NCBI RefSeq assembly: GCF_028736115.1
Contig: NZ_CP117877.1
Coordinates: 1,178,001 to 1,242,000, forward strand
DNA length: 64,000 bases
Direction of reading: 5' to 3'
Origin: Mucilaginibacter sp. KACC 22063
GTDB lineage: Bacteria; Bacteroidota; Bacteroidia; Sphingobacteriales; Sphingobacteriaceae
This document shows, piece by piece, positions 52,302-61,358 of the stretch (position 1 is its first letter; each line of letters begins with the position of its first letter). Under the pieces are notes generated by a model. That model did not search any database. It was not told the DNA's origin and saw only the letters and a program-made list of their open reading frames with translations. Made by a program: the position numbers and the translations under genes.

Positions 52302-53306
52302 TTACCTAAACTTACGCCACCAACCTGTAACTAAAGGCTTGTCGGTTACATCAGTTGGCTGCCCGGGTTCAGGCGAAAACAGTACGATATTTTTTTCTTT
52401 CGCGATTTTTTCCAGTCTTTCAATAGGTGCATACCAGGCATGCGGCGCCAGGCTAAAGGTTCCCCAATGTATCGGCATCATCACTTTTCCGCGTAAGGCT
52501 TCATGTGCATTGGCGGCATTATCAGGACCCATGTGTATATCCGGCCAGTGTTTACCATAAGCGCCAACTTCAAGCATCGTCAAATCAAATGGCCCATAAG
52601 TATCGCCAATAACCTTAAAGCCGTCAAACCAACCCGAATCAGCACCAAAATAGATATTATGCTTAGGCCCTTTAATTACAAATGAAGCCCATAGGGTTTC
52701 ATTACGGTTTGATAAGCTTCTGCCCGCGAAGTGGCGGCTGGGTGTAGATGTGATGCTGACATCGCCAACATAGGCAACGCTGCCCCAGTCCATTTCTGTA
52801 ATTCGCTCCGCAGATACGCCCCATTCTTGTAGGTATTGCCCTACACCAATGGAACAGATAAAAGGCACAGTTAGCTTGGCTAAGTACTTTATGGTACCTG
52901 TATCTAAATGGTCATAATGATCGTGCGATATCAATACAGCATCAAGGGCAGGCAGGTCTTTAAGCAGAAGCGGCGCATCAAAAAAACGCTTTGGCCCGAT
53001 ACGCTGTGAAAAAGAAACACGCTGGCTCCATACAGGGTCAGTCAAAATGCGTTTGCCGTCAATTTCAATCAATAAACTGGAATGCCCTATCCAGGTTACG
53101 CGTAAGCCGCTTTCAGAAGGAGTATCGTATATTGATGCATCCGTTTTGAAGGGACCAAGGGCTTTCTTGGGGATGTTTTCTTCTTTGTTAGTGATATATT
53201 CCCATAGAATGGGGAACATAACGCCAAGACCACCCGCATCTGTAGGTACAAGGTTTACAAATTTTTTGCCCTCTTTGCGCGAGCCTTTAAGTATGTCGGT
53301 ATTCAT
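52302..53306 (-). CDS. MBL-fold metallohydrolase, NAPE-PLD-like
   Basis: 334 residues, no signal peptide. The metal site motif HxHxDH is in LISHDHYDHLD; other ligands fit TPSRHFAGRS, YFGADSGWFD and MPIHWGTFSLAPHAW. The layout with TWIGHSSLLIEIDGKRILTDPVWS is that of the UlaG/NAPE-PLD-like group, known as phospholipase D or lactonases, but the substrate cannot be given. An alpha/beta hydrolase gene lies only five bases upstream on the same strand. Confidence 0.88.
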   Translation of the reverse strand: MNTDILKGSRKEGKKFVNLVPTDAGGLGVMFPILWEYITNKEENIPKKALGPFKTDASIYDTPSESGLRVTWIGHSSLLIEIDGKRILTDPVWSQRVSFSQRIGPKRFFDAPLLLKDLPALDAVLISHDHYDHLDTGTIKYLAKLTVPFICSIGVGQYLQEWGVSAERITEMDWGSVAYVGDVSITSTPSRHFAGRSLSNRNETLWASFVIKGPKHNIYFGADSGWFDGFKVIGDTYGPFDLTMLEVGAYGKHWPDIHMGPDNAANAHEALRGKVMMPIHWGTFSLAPHAWYAPIERLEKIAKEKNIVLFSPEPGQPTDVTDKPLVTGWWRKFR

Positions 53307-53311
53307 GTAGA

Positions 53312-54160
53312 TTAAAAATTGTTAAGAGAGAGCTTGCTCAAAAATGTTACGGCTGTTTCGCATAAATGATGCAGCGGTGACGGAAGTTCGTTGGACAAGT
53401 AAGGATGTGTGCCGCCAAAAACATGGTCAACATCCGGCATAATCAGTAATTCGGCATCAGGTTGCGCATTTTTTAAATCGTGCGCATGGTTTACAGCTAC
53501 GGTAGGGTCGGCAGTGCCATGTGCAATCAGCCAGGGTTGTTTTACCTCTGCTGCACGGGTAACAATATTCAATCGGGCAGCATTTGCATCAAGATCATCT
53601 AACAGCGTAGCCTTTACAGGCATTTGCTGGCCGGTACGTTTGTTTTCTGCATAAAACAGGCCCATCAACCGCCACTGTGGTTCAAAATCCTTTGGCCAAA
53701 GGTTACGGAAACTGCCCACGGAAGCCATAGTGATTAATGCTTTAACACGGTCATCCTCGGCTGCGGTTACAATGCTGATGCCGCCACCCATGCTATGGCC
53801 TAATAAAATTACTTCTTTAGCTATAGGTATAGCTGCTCCGCTTGCTGCAAAGTCAATCACATATTGCAGGTCGGCCAGCTCAATAGTAAATGTATTCTCG
53901 CTGAAAGCGATCAGGTCAACAAAATCATCCGGGTGTTCGGGCGTGGTACCGTTATGCGAAAAATTAAATTTAAGGAAGCGGTAGCCGCATTCTGCAAAAG
54001 AATGTGCTAATAAATAATGCGTGCCCCAGTCTTTAAATCCCTTAAAACCATGCACAAATATAATGAGCGGTGCATGTGGCATGGCGTTATCAAAGGTAAT
54101 ATCTGCAAGCATTGGCCTGCCCTTAGAGCCGGGTATAGTATATGTGTGGTTAACGATCAT
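53312..54160 (-). CDS. alpha/beta hydrolase
   Basis: 282 residues. The nucleophile elbow is LLGHSMGGGISIV (GHSMGG), the oxyanion-hole segment is IIFVHGFKGFKDWG, and the catalytic Asp and His fit HGTADPTVAV and PDVDHVFGGTHPY. No signal peptide. Close to dienelactone-hydrolase/BAAT-like serine hydrolases, probably an esterase or lipase. Cotranscribed with the following MBL-fold gene. Confidence 0.88.
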   Translation of the reverse strand: MIVNHTYTIPGSKGRPMLADITFDNAMPHAPLIIFVHGFKGFKDWGTHYLLAHSFAECGYRFLKFNFSHNGTTPEHPDDFVDLIAFSENTFTIELADLQYVIDFAASGAAIPIAKEVILLGHSMGGGISIVTAAEDDRVKALITMASVGSFRNLWPKDFEPQWRLMGLFYAENKRTGQQMPVKATLLDDLDANAARLNIVTRAAEVKQPWLIAHGTADPTVAVNHAHDLKNAQPDAELLIMPDVDHVFGGTHPYLSNELPSPLHHLCETAVTFLSKLSLNNF

Positions 54161-54230
54161 AGGATGACAATAACAGTTGGTGCCTTATTGATGTGGCACA
54201 AACATAAAATTAAATAGAAGATTTTATCAC

Positions 54231-54350
54231 TAACTCACTAACTCACTAACTCACTAACTCACTAACTCACTCACTCACTAACTCACTAACTCACTAACTC
54301 ACTCACTCACTAACTCACTAACTCACTAACTCACTAACTCACTAACTCAC
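54231..54350. repeat. octamer/tetramer tandem array with symmetrical order
   Basis: Thirteen exact TAACTCAC octamers are interrupted by two TCAC-TCAC pairs in the order 5, 2, 3, 2, 5. Total 120 bases, in the gap just after the DoxX gene stop and upstream of the alpha/beta hydrolase start (both on the minus strand). There are no spacers, so it is not a CRISPR array. Confidence 0.95.
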
Positions 54351-54357
54351 TCGATAC

Positions 54358-54732
54358 TCACTCTTTACTCGCCCACCATGCCCACAACATCAATAAAGGC
54401 TGAAACAATATCCTCACCCACGCCACTAATGGCGTTACAGTTAAGTTGCCAAATTTCATGGGCGCATGTATAATCATGTCGATATGTACCGGCGAGAAAA
54501 ATATGAGCATGGCAATAATTAACCATCCGGCCAGTTTACGAGTGCTTTTAAAGATCAGCATTAATGCGAAAACAATTTCGCAGATGCCCGCAATAGTGTT
54601 GATCAAAGCAGGGTAGGGCAGCCAACCGGGAATAACGCGGATGTAGCCATCAGGGTGTATAAAATGATTTATACCCGCAGCCAGGTAAAAAACAATGAGA
54701 AATATTAAAGCAGCTTTTCTTATTTTGTGCAT
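54358..54732 (-). CDS. DoxX-like membrane protein
   Basis: 124 residues, about four transmembrane helices: AALIFLIVFYLAAGINHFIHP, ALINTIAGICEIVFALMLIF, LAGWLIIAMLIFFSPVHIDMI, VRILFQPLLMLWAWWA. The GINHF near the N-terminus is typical for the DoxX family. Function unknown. The tandem array follows its stop codon directly. Confidence 0.78.
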   Translation of the reverse strand: MHKIRKAALIFLIVFYLAAGINHFIHPDGYIRVIPGWLPYPALINTIAGICEIVFALMLIFKSTRKLAGWLIIAMLIFFSPVHIDMIIHAPMKFGNLTVTPLVAWVRILFQPLLMLWAWWASKE

Positions 54733-54927
54733 GCCGATTATAAATTAAAGTAGCCTGTTATTAAAATGATTTCCATCATATAAAAAAATGACAAATTCTC
54801 ACTTACGAATACTTTAACGTTTTGCATATTTGCAGGCGTTAAACTATACGCTGTTTTAACGGCTGATATTTTAAAGAAGTTTTGATAGATAACGCGTTCG
54901 ATAAATATATCACCGTTTGACAAAGTA

Positions 54928-54961
54928 TTGACATTCGTTGAAATTAATGAACGTAATTTTG
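54928..54961 (+). promoter_or_regulatory. promoter of hemA
   Basis: TTG (54928-54930), a 23-base gap and TAATTTTG (54954-54961). The -7 fits TAnnTTTG and predicts a start of transcription near 54968. That makes the TTG at 54963 unlikely and supports the TTG at 54984 as the hemA start. Confidence 0.5.
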
Positions 54962-54983
54962 TTTGGTTAAATTTACAGCACAA

Positions 54984-56210
54984 TTGAAGTATCTCAAGGT
55001 CATAGCATTTACGCATAAGCAGATCGAGTTGAAAGAACTGGGCAAGTTGGTGATCTGCCAGGAAAATTTGACCGATAAGCTGAAAAAGGTTAAAGAGCAG
55101 TTTGATATTCCGGAAATATTCTATCTGGGCACTTGTAACCGTGTGGCTTTTGTGATGGCAACCACACAAGTGATAGACCGTGATTTTGCCCGTAAATTTT
55201 TCCACGCTTTAGATATGGGCCTGTGCCCCGGATATACAGAGGTGTTTCTGGATGCCGCTTCAATTTACGAAGACCACGATGCGCTGAATCACCTTTTACG
55301 TACTTCATGCTCTTTAGAAAGCCTTGTAGTTGGCGAAAAAGAAATTTTAGCGCAGTTACGTAAAGCTTATGAAAATTGCCGTGCTGCCGGCCTTACCGGC
55401 GACCAATTGCGTATGGTAATGAACTGTGTAGTTAAGGCAGCCAAGGAGGTTTACACCCATACTAATATTTCTAAAAACCCTATTTCGGTTGTATCGCTGG
55501 CATACCGCAAGCTTAAAGAACTGAAACAGTATACCAATCCGCGTGTATTGATTATAGGTGCGGGAGAAACCAACCGCAACATTTCTAAATATCTGCAAAA
55601 ACACAAGTATTCTAATTTTGCAGTATTTAACCGTACGTTATCAAAAGCACAGGAACTGGCTGCCGACCTTAAAGGCGAAGCCTATCCGCTCGAAGCTTTG
55701 CCAGCATATAATAAAGGTTTTGATATCATCATCACCTGTACGTCTTCAACTCAGCCTATTATTACTTCAGAGCTTTACCGTTCATTGCTGAACGGCGAAA
55801 CCGATAAGAAAACAATTGTTGACTTAGCGGTTCCAAATGATACCGATCCCGAAGTACTGATGAATTTCCCTGTTAATTTTATTGAGGTACACTCGCTTAA
55901 TGAAATTGCAAAAAAGAATATGCAGGAGCGTTACCAGGAACTGGTTTATGCAGAAAAGATCATCGAACAAAACATATCTGAATTTATACCTCAGTTAAAA
56001 CAACGCCGCATTGAGGTGGCTATGCGCGAGGTGCCTGAAAAAATTAAAGAGATCCGTAATACGGCCTTAAACTCTGTTTTTGCAGAAGAAGTTAATTCTT
56101 TAGACCAGCAATCGCGCGATATCCTTGAAAAAGTACTTTGCTATATGGAAAAGAAATACATCAGCGTTCCTATGGTAATGGCAAAGGAGATCTTGATCAA
56201 GAACAACTAA
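54984..56210 (+). CDS. hemA: glutamyl-tRNA reductase
   Basis: 408 residues from the TTG at 54984. It reduces glutamyl-tRNA(Glu) to glutamate-1-semialdehyde, the first committed step of C5-pathway haem synthesis. Family signatures: VIAFTHKQIELKELG, IFYLGTCNRVAFVMA (catalytic Cys in TCNR), TSCSLESLVVGEKEILAQLRKAY, the Rossmann motif VLIIGAGETNRN and IDLAVPN-type VDLAVPNDTDP. First of a cluster encoding the haem enzymes through uroporphyrinogen decarboxylase. Confidence 0.95.
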   Translation: MKYLKVIAFTHKQIELKELGKLVICQENLTDKLKKVKEQFDIPEIFYLGTCNRVAFVMATTQVIDRDFARKFFHALDMGLCPGYTEVFLDAASIYEDHDALNHLLRTSCSLESLVVGEKEILAQLRKAYENCRAAGLTGDQLRMVMNCVVKAAKEVYTHTNISKNPISVVSLAYRKLKELKQYTNPRVLIIGAGETNRNISKYLQKHKYSNFAVFNRTLSKAQELAADLKGEAYPLEALPAYNKGFDIIITCTSSTQPIITSELYRSLLNGETDKKTIVDLAVPNDTDPEVLMNFPVNFIEVHSLNEIAKKNMQERYQELVYAEKIIEQNISEFIPQLKQRRIEVAMREVPEKIKEIRNTALNSVFAEEVNSLDQQSRDILEKVLCYMEKKYISVPMVMAKEILIKNN

Positions 56211-56238
56211 AAGCTTTTACTTTTATTTTTATTAAAAT

Positions 56239-56263
56239 CCCGGCAAACGTTTGTCTGGGTTTT
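56239..56263 (+). terminator. terminator after hemA
   Basis: CCCGGCAAA/TTTGTCTGGG stem with a one-base bulge and a G-T pair, then TTTTG. It is 29 bases after the hemA stop and could attenuate read-through to the next gene. Confidence 0.6.
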
Positions 56264-56300
56264 GTGTTTCTTCGTTATTTTAAGTTTAAACCTTTTTATA

Positions 56301-57155
56301 ATGTTCGAAACTATTACCGTTGATGATGCGCTTAAGCGCGGCAAAAAAAACGTAAAGCATCTTTCCCTTTTTATTCTTTTCGCTCTTATCATGTTGTCCG
56401 CATTTATAGTTGAGCATTTTTCTTCGCCGGGTATTGCTGCCCTTATATGCTTTCCGGCAGCCTTTATTATTGCATGGTTATATTGGGGTACATCAGTAGT
56501 ACGTTGGAAACTCTGGGCTTTTGAAAATGTACGTAATGTGCATGAACTGAAACAACGTGCCATTTTAGAACAAGTTATCCCTAAGGATAAAGGCTTTTTA
56601 AATAAAACAGAAATATGGACAAGTGTACAACGCGATAAGTGGCAAAGCCTGCAGCACAAGTTTGATGTCCCCGATCTGTTTGAAGACGATTACACCGTTG
56701 CGGAAGAAACCGGGATCTATTATTCTAAGTGGCAAAAGCTCTTCCTGTCAGTAGTGATGTCTGTCATCGCTTTTACAGGTTTGTATTTGTTAACTACAAA
56801 TGCCGACAGGCTTATTCCAATCATTTTAATTGTGGTGGGTGCTTTATTGACTGCAGGATCTTTGATGCAGTTTTTTGATCGCCGTGCACAGATCATGATC
56901 AGTAATCAGGGCATAACTACTATTAAAAAAGGATTTTTTAGTTGGGAGGATATCAGTGAAGAGAAATTGATTTTGGAGCGAAGAGGTAAACAGTTGATTT
57001 ATTATTTGACTTTTAATCATCCGGGTGGTTCTTTTAAAACAAGCGTAACCGGCTTGGATGCCAATCATACAAAAATTGATAAATTACTACGTCTTTACCG
57101 CAGCCGGCACGAAGCTAAGGCTAATAAAACGGTAAGTAATTACAATAATGTGTAA
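56301..57155 (+). CDS. membrane protein of unknown function in the hem cluster
   Basis: 284 residues from the ATG at 56301 (a longer frame from 56262 overlaps the terminator and is rejected). Two pairs of transmembrane helices (about 23-65 and 150-195) flank a cytoplasmic segment with WKLWAFENVRNVHELKQRAILEQVIPKDKGFLN. A C-terminal PH-like beta-domain follows (ISNQGITTIKKGFFSWEDISEEKLILERR). I do not recognise a function. Located between hemA and hemCD. Confidence 0.7.
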   Translation: MFETITVDDALKRGKKNVKHLSLFILFALIMLSAFIVEHFSSPGIAALICFPAAFIIAWLYWGTSVVRWKLWAFENVRNVHELKQRAILEQVIPKDKGFLNKTEIWTSVQRDKWQSLQHKFDVPDLFEDDYTVAEETGIYYSKWQKLFLSVVMSVIAFTGLYLLTTNADRLIPIILIVVGALLTAGSLMQFFDRRAQIMISNQGITTIKKGFFSWEDISEEKLILERRGKQLIYYLTFNHPGGSFKTSVTGLDANHTKIDKLLRLYRSRHEAKANKTVSNYNNV

Positions 57156-57223
57156 TAATTAGACACTTAGGTCAGCTAATCTTCACAATCAAATAAAAAT
57201 TATGGCAGCTACCTTTTTAAAAT

Positions 57224-57231
57224 TAAATTTG
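57224..57231 (+). promoter_or_regulatory. -7 element, hemCD
   Basis: TAAATTTG matches TAnnTTTG, 20 bases before the TTG start of hemCD. The -33 element is not clear. Confidence 0.4.
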
Positions 57232-57250
57232 TGCTGCTAAATTTTACTCT

Positions 57251-58825
57251 TTGGACAGGAAATTAATTATAGGTACTCGTGGTAGTGAATTGGCCTTGTG
57301 GCAGGCCAACTTCGTAAAAAATGAATTGGCTACCATTGGCGTTTCGGCCGAACTTAAGATTATTAAGACACAGGGCGACCGTATCCTTAACCTTAGCTTT
57401 GATAAGCTGGAAGGTAAGGGTTTTTTCACCAAAGAACTGGAAGAAGAACTTTTGGCGGGCACAATAGACCTTGCTGTACATTCGCACAAAGATCTGCCCA
57501 CAGAAAACCCGCCGGGTTTGATCATTGCAGCAGTATCAGAAAGGGAAGACCCGTCTGAACTTTTACTGATATTGAAAGATTGTGTTGATGTTCATCAAAA
57601 ACTTTCAGTAAAATTTGGTGGTACGGTGGGTACTTCATCAAATCGCCGCAAGGCACAGCTGCTGGCTTACCGCCCCGATCTGGAAATTGAAGACCTGCGC
57701 GGTAACGTGAATACGCGTATCCAAAAGCTTCGCGACGAGAAATACGATGCCATTATGCTGGCCAAAGCCGGGGTATCGCGCCTGGGTTTGGATTTAAGCG
57801 AATTTCACATAGAAGAACTTACGCCTACTGAATTGGTACCGGCGCCTGCCCAAGGTGTTTTAGCGATACAGATACGCGAGAACGACCACGAGCTTTACGA
57901 GCGTTTGCAAGCTTTGCACAACCAGGATGTTGCCGAGCAACTGAATGTAGAGCGTACCGTGCTTAAACTTTTTGGCGGTGGCTGCCACCTGCCTTTAGGC
58001 TGTTACTGCCGTAAACACGAAGGTAAATTCCAGGTGTTTACTTCAAAGGCTGACGATGGCGAGGATTTTCCGGATAGGGTATACATGCAGGCAGATTCAT
58101 CTGTAGGTTTACCTGAAAAGATCATTGCTAAATTCAGTAAAGACCGCAAGTTTCCGGCTAAGGTGTTCATCTCCCGCGAACTTAGCGCAAATAGTTATTT
58201 CAGGCGCGCTTTAGAGCGTCACGGCATTGAGGTAGAAGCACGTTCGCTAATCCGTACTGTACCGGTTATGACCCGTTTTGATTCTTATATCCTGCGTAGC
58301 ATCGACTGGGTGTTTTTCACCAGCAAAAATGCAGTAGAATATTTCTATAAGCTCGACCCTAAATTTCCGCATCCGGTTAAATATGGTGTAATGGGCGCAG
58401 GATCAGAAGAAATGCTGCGGAAGCATGGGCATTTTGCGGATTTTGTTGGCCAGAGCAATGATACGGCCGATGTTGCAGCAGAGTTTGCTAAACTTGCAAA
58501 CGGCAGCGTGGTTCTTTTCCCTGGAGCAGAAAACCCGATGCGGAGCATACACAAAGGCTTATCAGAAAATACAAAGATCATTGACCTGCCGGTTTATGAA
58601 ACCGTGCTCGATGACTCTGCCGAGGCATCATCTGCAGATGTACTGGTATTCACCAGTCCTTCAAACGTTGAAAATTACTTCGAGCGCCATTTATTAGATA
58701 ATGGCCAGCAGGTAGTAGCCATTGGTAAAGCTACCGGGCGTAAGCTCGCAGAATTGAATATCACTTATACATTGCCATTTGCTCCCGACGAAGTTGGACT
58801 GGCAGAGGCGGTGTTTGGGCTATAA
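57251..58825 (+). CDS. hemCD: hydroxymethylbilane synthase / uroporphyrinogen-III synthase fusion
   Basis: 524 residues from a TTG start. The N-terminal half (about 1-255) is HemC: LIIGTRGSELALWQANFV, AVHSHKDLPTENP, RGNVNTRIQKLRDEKYDAIMLAKAGVSRL, LVPAPAQGVLAIQIR. The dipyrromethane cofactor Cys is in GGGCHLPLGC. It joins four porphobilinogens into a linear tetrapyrrole. The C-terminal half (about 300-524) is HemD, which closes the ring: WVFFTSKNAVEYFY, YGVMGAGSEEML, SVVLFPGAENPMRSI, DVLVFTSPSNVENYF. The single protein couples two steps and could channel the unstable intermediate. Confidence 0.95.
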   Translation: MDRKLIIGTRGSELALWQANFVKNELATIGVSAELKIIKTQGDRILNLSFDKLEGKGFFTKELEEELLAGTIDLAVHSHKDLPTENPPGLIIAAVSEREDPSELLLILKDCVDVHQKLSVKFGGTVGTSSNRRKAQLLAYRPDLEIEDLRGNVNTRIQKLRDEKYDAIMLAKAGVSRLGLDLSEFHIEELTPTELVPAPAQGVLAIQIRENDHELYERLQALHNQDVAEQLNVERTVLKLFGGGCHLPLGCYCRKHEGKFQVFTSKADDGEDFPDRVYMQADSSVGLPEKIIAKFSKDRKFPAKVFISRELSANSYFRRALERHGIEVEARSLIRTVPVMTRFDSYILRSIDWVFFTSKNAVEYFYKLDPKFPHPVKYGVMGAGSEEMLRKHGHFADFVGQSNDTADVAAEFAKLANGSVVLFPGAENPMRSIHKGLSENTKIIDLPVYETVLDDSAEASSADVLVFTSPSNVENYFERHLLDNGQQVVAIGKATGRKLAELNITYTLPFAPDEVGLAEAVFGL

Positions 58826-58827
58826 AA

Positions 58828-58923
58828 GCCCCACCCTAACCCTCCCCTGTAGGGAGGGAATTAATATGGGTTAAATAAATTACAAATCAAGTCCTCCCTG
58901 CCGGGGAGGATTTAGGAGGGGCT
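58828..58923. repeat. 96-base inverted palindromic element between hemCD and hemB
   Basis: Outer arms AGCCCCACCCTAACCCTCCC and the reverse of GGGGAGGATTTAGGAGGGGC match at about 17 of 21 positions. Each arm contains a smaller hairpin (CCCTCCC/GGGAGGG and TCCTCCC/GGGGAGGA). The element fills the whole gap and ends two bases before the hemB start. REP/MITE-like. Confidence 0.65.
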
Positions 58924-58924
58924 A

Positions 58925-59896
58925 ATGTTACAAAGACCAAGAAGAAATAGAAAAAGTGAAGTTATCCGCAATATGGTGCAGGAAACACATATCAGTGCCT
59001 CAAACCTGATATTTCCACTGTTTATTGTAGAGGGTGATAACCAGAAGAGTGAGGTGTCTTCTATGCCGGGTATTTTCCGGTACTCAATTGATAATTTGCT
59101 GCGTGAGGTTGAAAGCTGCATGAACTTAGGTTTAAAGGCTTTTGACTTGTTTCCAAACATTGACGAGCAGCTGAAAGATAAATATGCTACAGAAAGTCAC
59201 CGCGAAGGCAGCCTTTATCTGCGTGCTATTAGCGAGGTTAAAAAGCATTTTCCGGAAGCCTGTGTAGTAACCGACGTTGCTATGGATCCATATAGCAGCG
59301 ACGGGCATGATGGTATTGTTGAGAATGGCTTAATTCTTAACGACGAGACATTGGAAGTATTAGGAAAAATGGCTTTAGCACATGCGCAGGCAGGTGCAGA
59401 TATTATCGCACCGTCAGATATGATGGACGGCCGTGTAGGCTACATCCGTAATGTACTTGATGAAAATGGCTACGCCAATGTTTCCATCATGTCATACACT
59501 GCTAAATATGCCAGCGCGTTTTATGGCCCTTTCCGTGATGCTTTAAACTCTGCGCCTAAGTTTGGTGACAAAAAAACTTATCAAATGAACCCTGCCAATT
59601 TGCAGGAAGCTTTGATTGAAGCACGTATGGACGAGGACGAAGGTGCCGACTTCTTAATGGTAAAACCAGGCCTGCCTTACCTGGACGTGATTAAATTATT
59701 AAAGGACAATACCGAACTGCCAATTGCAGCGTATAATGTAAGCGGCGAATACGCCATGATCAAAGCAGCCGTTAAAAACGGTTGGTTAAACGAGCAGCGT
59801 GCTACTACCGAAGTGCTGATGAGCCTTCGCCGCGCAGGTGCTTCTGCAATTTTAACTTATCACGCAAAAGAAGTATTGTTAAATAAATGGCTATAA
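58925..59896 (+). CDS. hemB: delta-aminolevulinic acid dehydratase (porphobilinogen synthase)
   Basis: 323 residues. It condenses two 5-aminolevulinates into porphobilinogen. Family blocks: RPRRNRKSEVIRNMVQE, LIFPLFIVEG, VVTDVAMDPYSSDGHDGIVENG, DIIAPSDMMDGRVGYIR and MSYTAKYASAFYGPFRDAL (catalytic Lys near TAKYAS). The second Schiff-base Lys is in FLMVKPGLPYLD. The zinc-type Cys triad is not evident in the D-x-A-x-D-P-Y region, so it is the magnesium-type. Confidence 0.96.
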   Translation: MLQRPRRNRKSEVIRNMVQETHISASNLIFPLFIVEGDNQKSEVSSMPGIFRYSIDNLLREVESCMNLGLKAFDLFPNIDEQLKDKYATESHREGSLYLRAISEVKKHFPEACVVTDVAMDPYSSDGHDGIVENGLILNDETLEVLGKMALAHAQAGADIIAPSDMMDGRVGYIRNVLDENGYANVSIMSYTAKYASAFYGPFRDALNSAPKFGDKKTYQMNPANLQEALIEARMDEDEGADFLMVKPGLPYLDVIKLLKDNTELPIAAYNVSGEYAMIKAAVKNGWLNEQRATTEVLMSLRRAGASAILTYHAKEVLLNKWL

Positions 59897-59898
59897 TA

Positions 59899-59977
59899 AG
59901 CTTAAGGCAAAAAGCTGAAAGCGACTAAATAAGAAATGAAAATGGCTTTAAGCCTTGTGCTTTAAGCTTTTAGCTAA
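59899..59977. repeat. inverted heptamer-periodic arrays between hemB and hemL
   Basis: The right side (about 59944-59977) reads GCTTTAA, GCCTTGT, GCTTTAA, GCTTTTA in 7-base phase. The left side (about 59899-59924) on the other strand gives GCTTTCA, GCTTTTT, GCCTTAA. So two degenerate 7-mer arrays face each other around a short AT-rich centre, as at the S23 gene. Confidence 0.6.
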
Positions 59978-59982
59978 ACAAG

Positions 59983-61356
59983 ATGTTAGATTCAATAAAG
60001 AAAATGTTTTCCGGTGGTGAGGGTGACGAACCTGCGAATACTGTGGGTAAGCCGGACATAAGCCGCGAAAAATCTGCTGAGCTGTATGAAAAAGCTAAAA
60101 CTTACTTTCCAGGTGGGGTAAACTCGCCGGTAAGGGCTTTTAAATCAGTTTATGGTACGCCGTTGTTCATTGAAAAAGGCGACGGCAGTTACCTGTGGGA
60201 TGCAGACGGTAACCAGTTTATTGATTTTTGCTGTTCATGGGGGCCGCTTATTTTGGGCCACAACAACGCTAAGGTACGCGAAAAGGTAGTTGAAGTGATA
60301 CAGCATGGCATGTCATTCGGTGCGCCAACTGCGTTGGAGAACGAGCTTGCCGAACTGATTCTGAAAAACAACAAGTTTATTGAAAAGATCCGTTTCGTGA
60401 GTTCAGGTACAGAAGCAGTAATGTCGGCCATAAGGCTGGCACGTGGAGTTACCAAACGCGATAAAGTTTTAAAGTTTGAAGGCTGCTACCATGGCCATTC
60501 AGATTCGCTGCTGGTTAAAGCAGGCTCTGGCCTTGTTACCTTTGGCGAAACATCCTCGGCAGGTATCCCTAAAGCATTTGCTGATGAAACAATAGTAGTA
60601 TCATTAAACGACCGCGATGCACTGAAAGCCGCATTCGACGATTTTAAAGATCAGATTGCCGCTGTGATCATTGAGCCGGTACCGGCTAATAATGGTTTGT
60701 TGCTGCAAGAGAAAGAATATTTGCAGTTTCTGCGCGACATTTGTACAGAGAATGGCACCTTGCTGATTTTTGATGAGGTGATCTCTGGTTTCCGTTTAGG
60801 ATTTGAGGGCGCAGCTGGTTATTACCAGATCAAACCTGATATTATTACCTATGGTAAAATTATCGGCGGAGGTTTGCCTGTAGGTGCTTATGGCGCTTCT
60901 GCTGCTATAATGGATCATATCTCTCCGGTTGGCAGCGTTTACCAGGCAGGTACTTTATCAGGAAACCCGGTAGCTATGGCGGCTGGTATCGCCCAGTTAT
61001 CTGAGCTATTGCGCATGGGCTTTTACCGCGACCTGAATAATAAGACGGAAGAATTTGCAGAATCTATCCAGCGTTTTGCAACTGCACGTAATTATAAGTT
61101 CAAAGTATTCCAGATCGGATCTATTTTCTGGTTTGCGTTTACAGATAAAGCCGCTATACGCCGTGCAGAAGAGATTGACCCGAACAGTATGGAGAAATTT
61201 AAGAAAATGCACCGCGAGTTGCTAAACCGTGGCATTTACTTAGGCCCAAGCGGGTACGAAGTTGGCTTTATATCTTCGGCACATACAAAAACTGATTTAG
61301 AGCGTACCAAACGCGCTATTTTTGATAGTCTTGATATCGTATTTAAAGATAAATAA
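59983..61356 (+). CDS. hemL: glutamate-1-semialdehyde 2,1-aminomutase
   Basis: 457 residues. A PLP enzyme that converts glutamate-1-semialdehyde to 5-aminolevulinate. The first 26 residues are an extension not usual for the family; the core starts at SREKSAELYEKAKTYFPGGVNSPVRAF. PLP site: RFVSSGTEAVMSAIRLARG, LLIFDEVISGFRLG and the Schiff-base Lys in ITYGKIIGGGLPVGAYG; then PVGSVYQAGTLSGNPVAMAAG. Upstream substrate supplied by HemA. Confidence 0.96.
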   Translation: MLDSIKKMFSGGEGDEPANTVGKPDISREKSAELYEKAKTYFPGGVNSPVRAFKSVYGTPLFIEKGDGSYLWDADGNQFIDFCCSWGPLILGHNNAKVREKVVEVIQHGMSFGAPTALENELAELILKNNKFIEKIRFVSSGTEAVMSAIRLARGVTKRDKVLKFEGCYHGHSDSLLVKAGSGLVTFGETSSAGIPKAFADETIVVSLNDRDALKAAFDDFKDQIAAVIIEPVPANNGLLLQEKEYLQFLRDICTENGTLLIFDEVISGFRLGFEGAAGYYQIKPDIITYGKIIGGGLPVGAYGASAAIMDHISPVGSVYQAGTLSGNPVAMAAGIAQLSELLRMGFYRDLNNKTEEFAESIQRFATARNYKFKVFQIGSIFWFAFTDKAAIRRAEEIDPNSMEKFKKMHRELLNRGIYLGPSGYEVGFISSAHTKTDLERTKRAIFDSLDIVFKDK

Positions 61357-61358
61357 GT

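Noticed and set aside
54231..54350. CRISPR-like array
   Set aside because: The repeat units are contiguous 8-mers and 4-mers with no spacers and no cas genes nearby.
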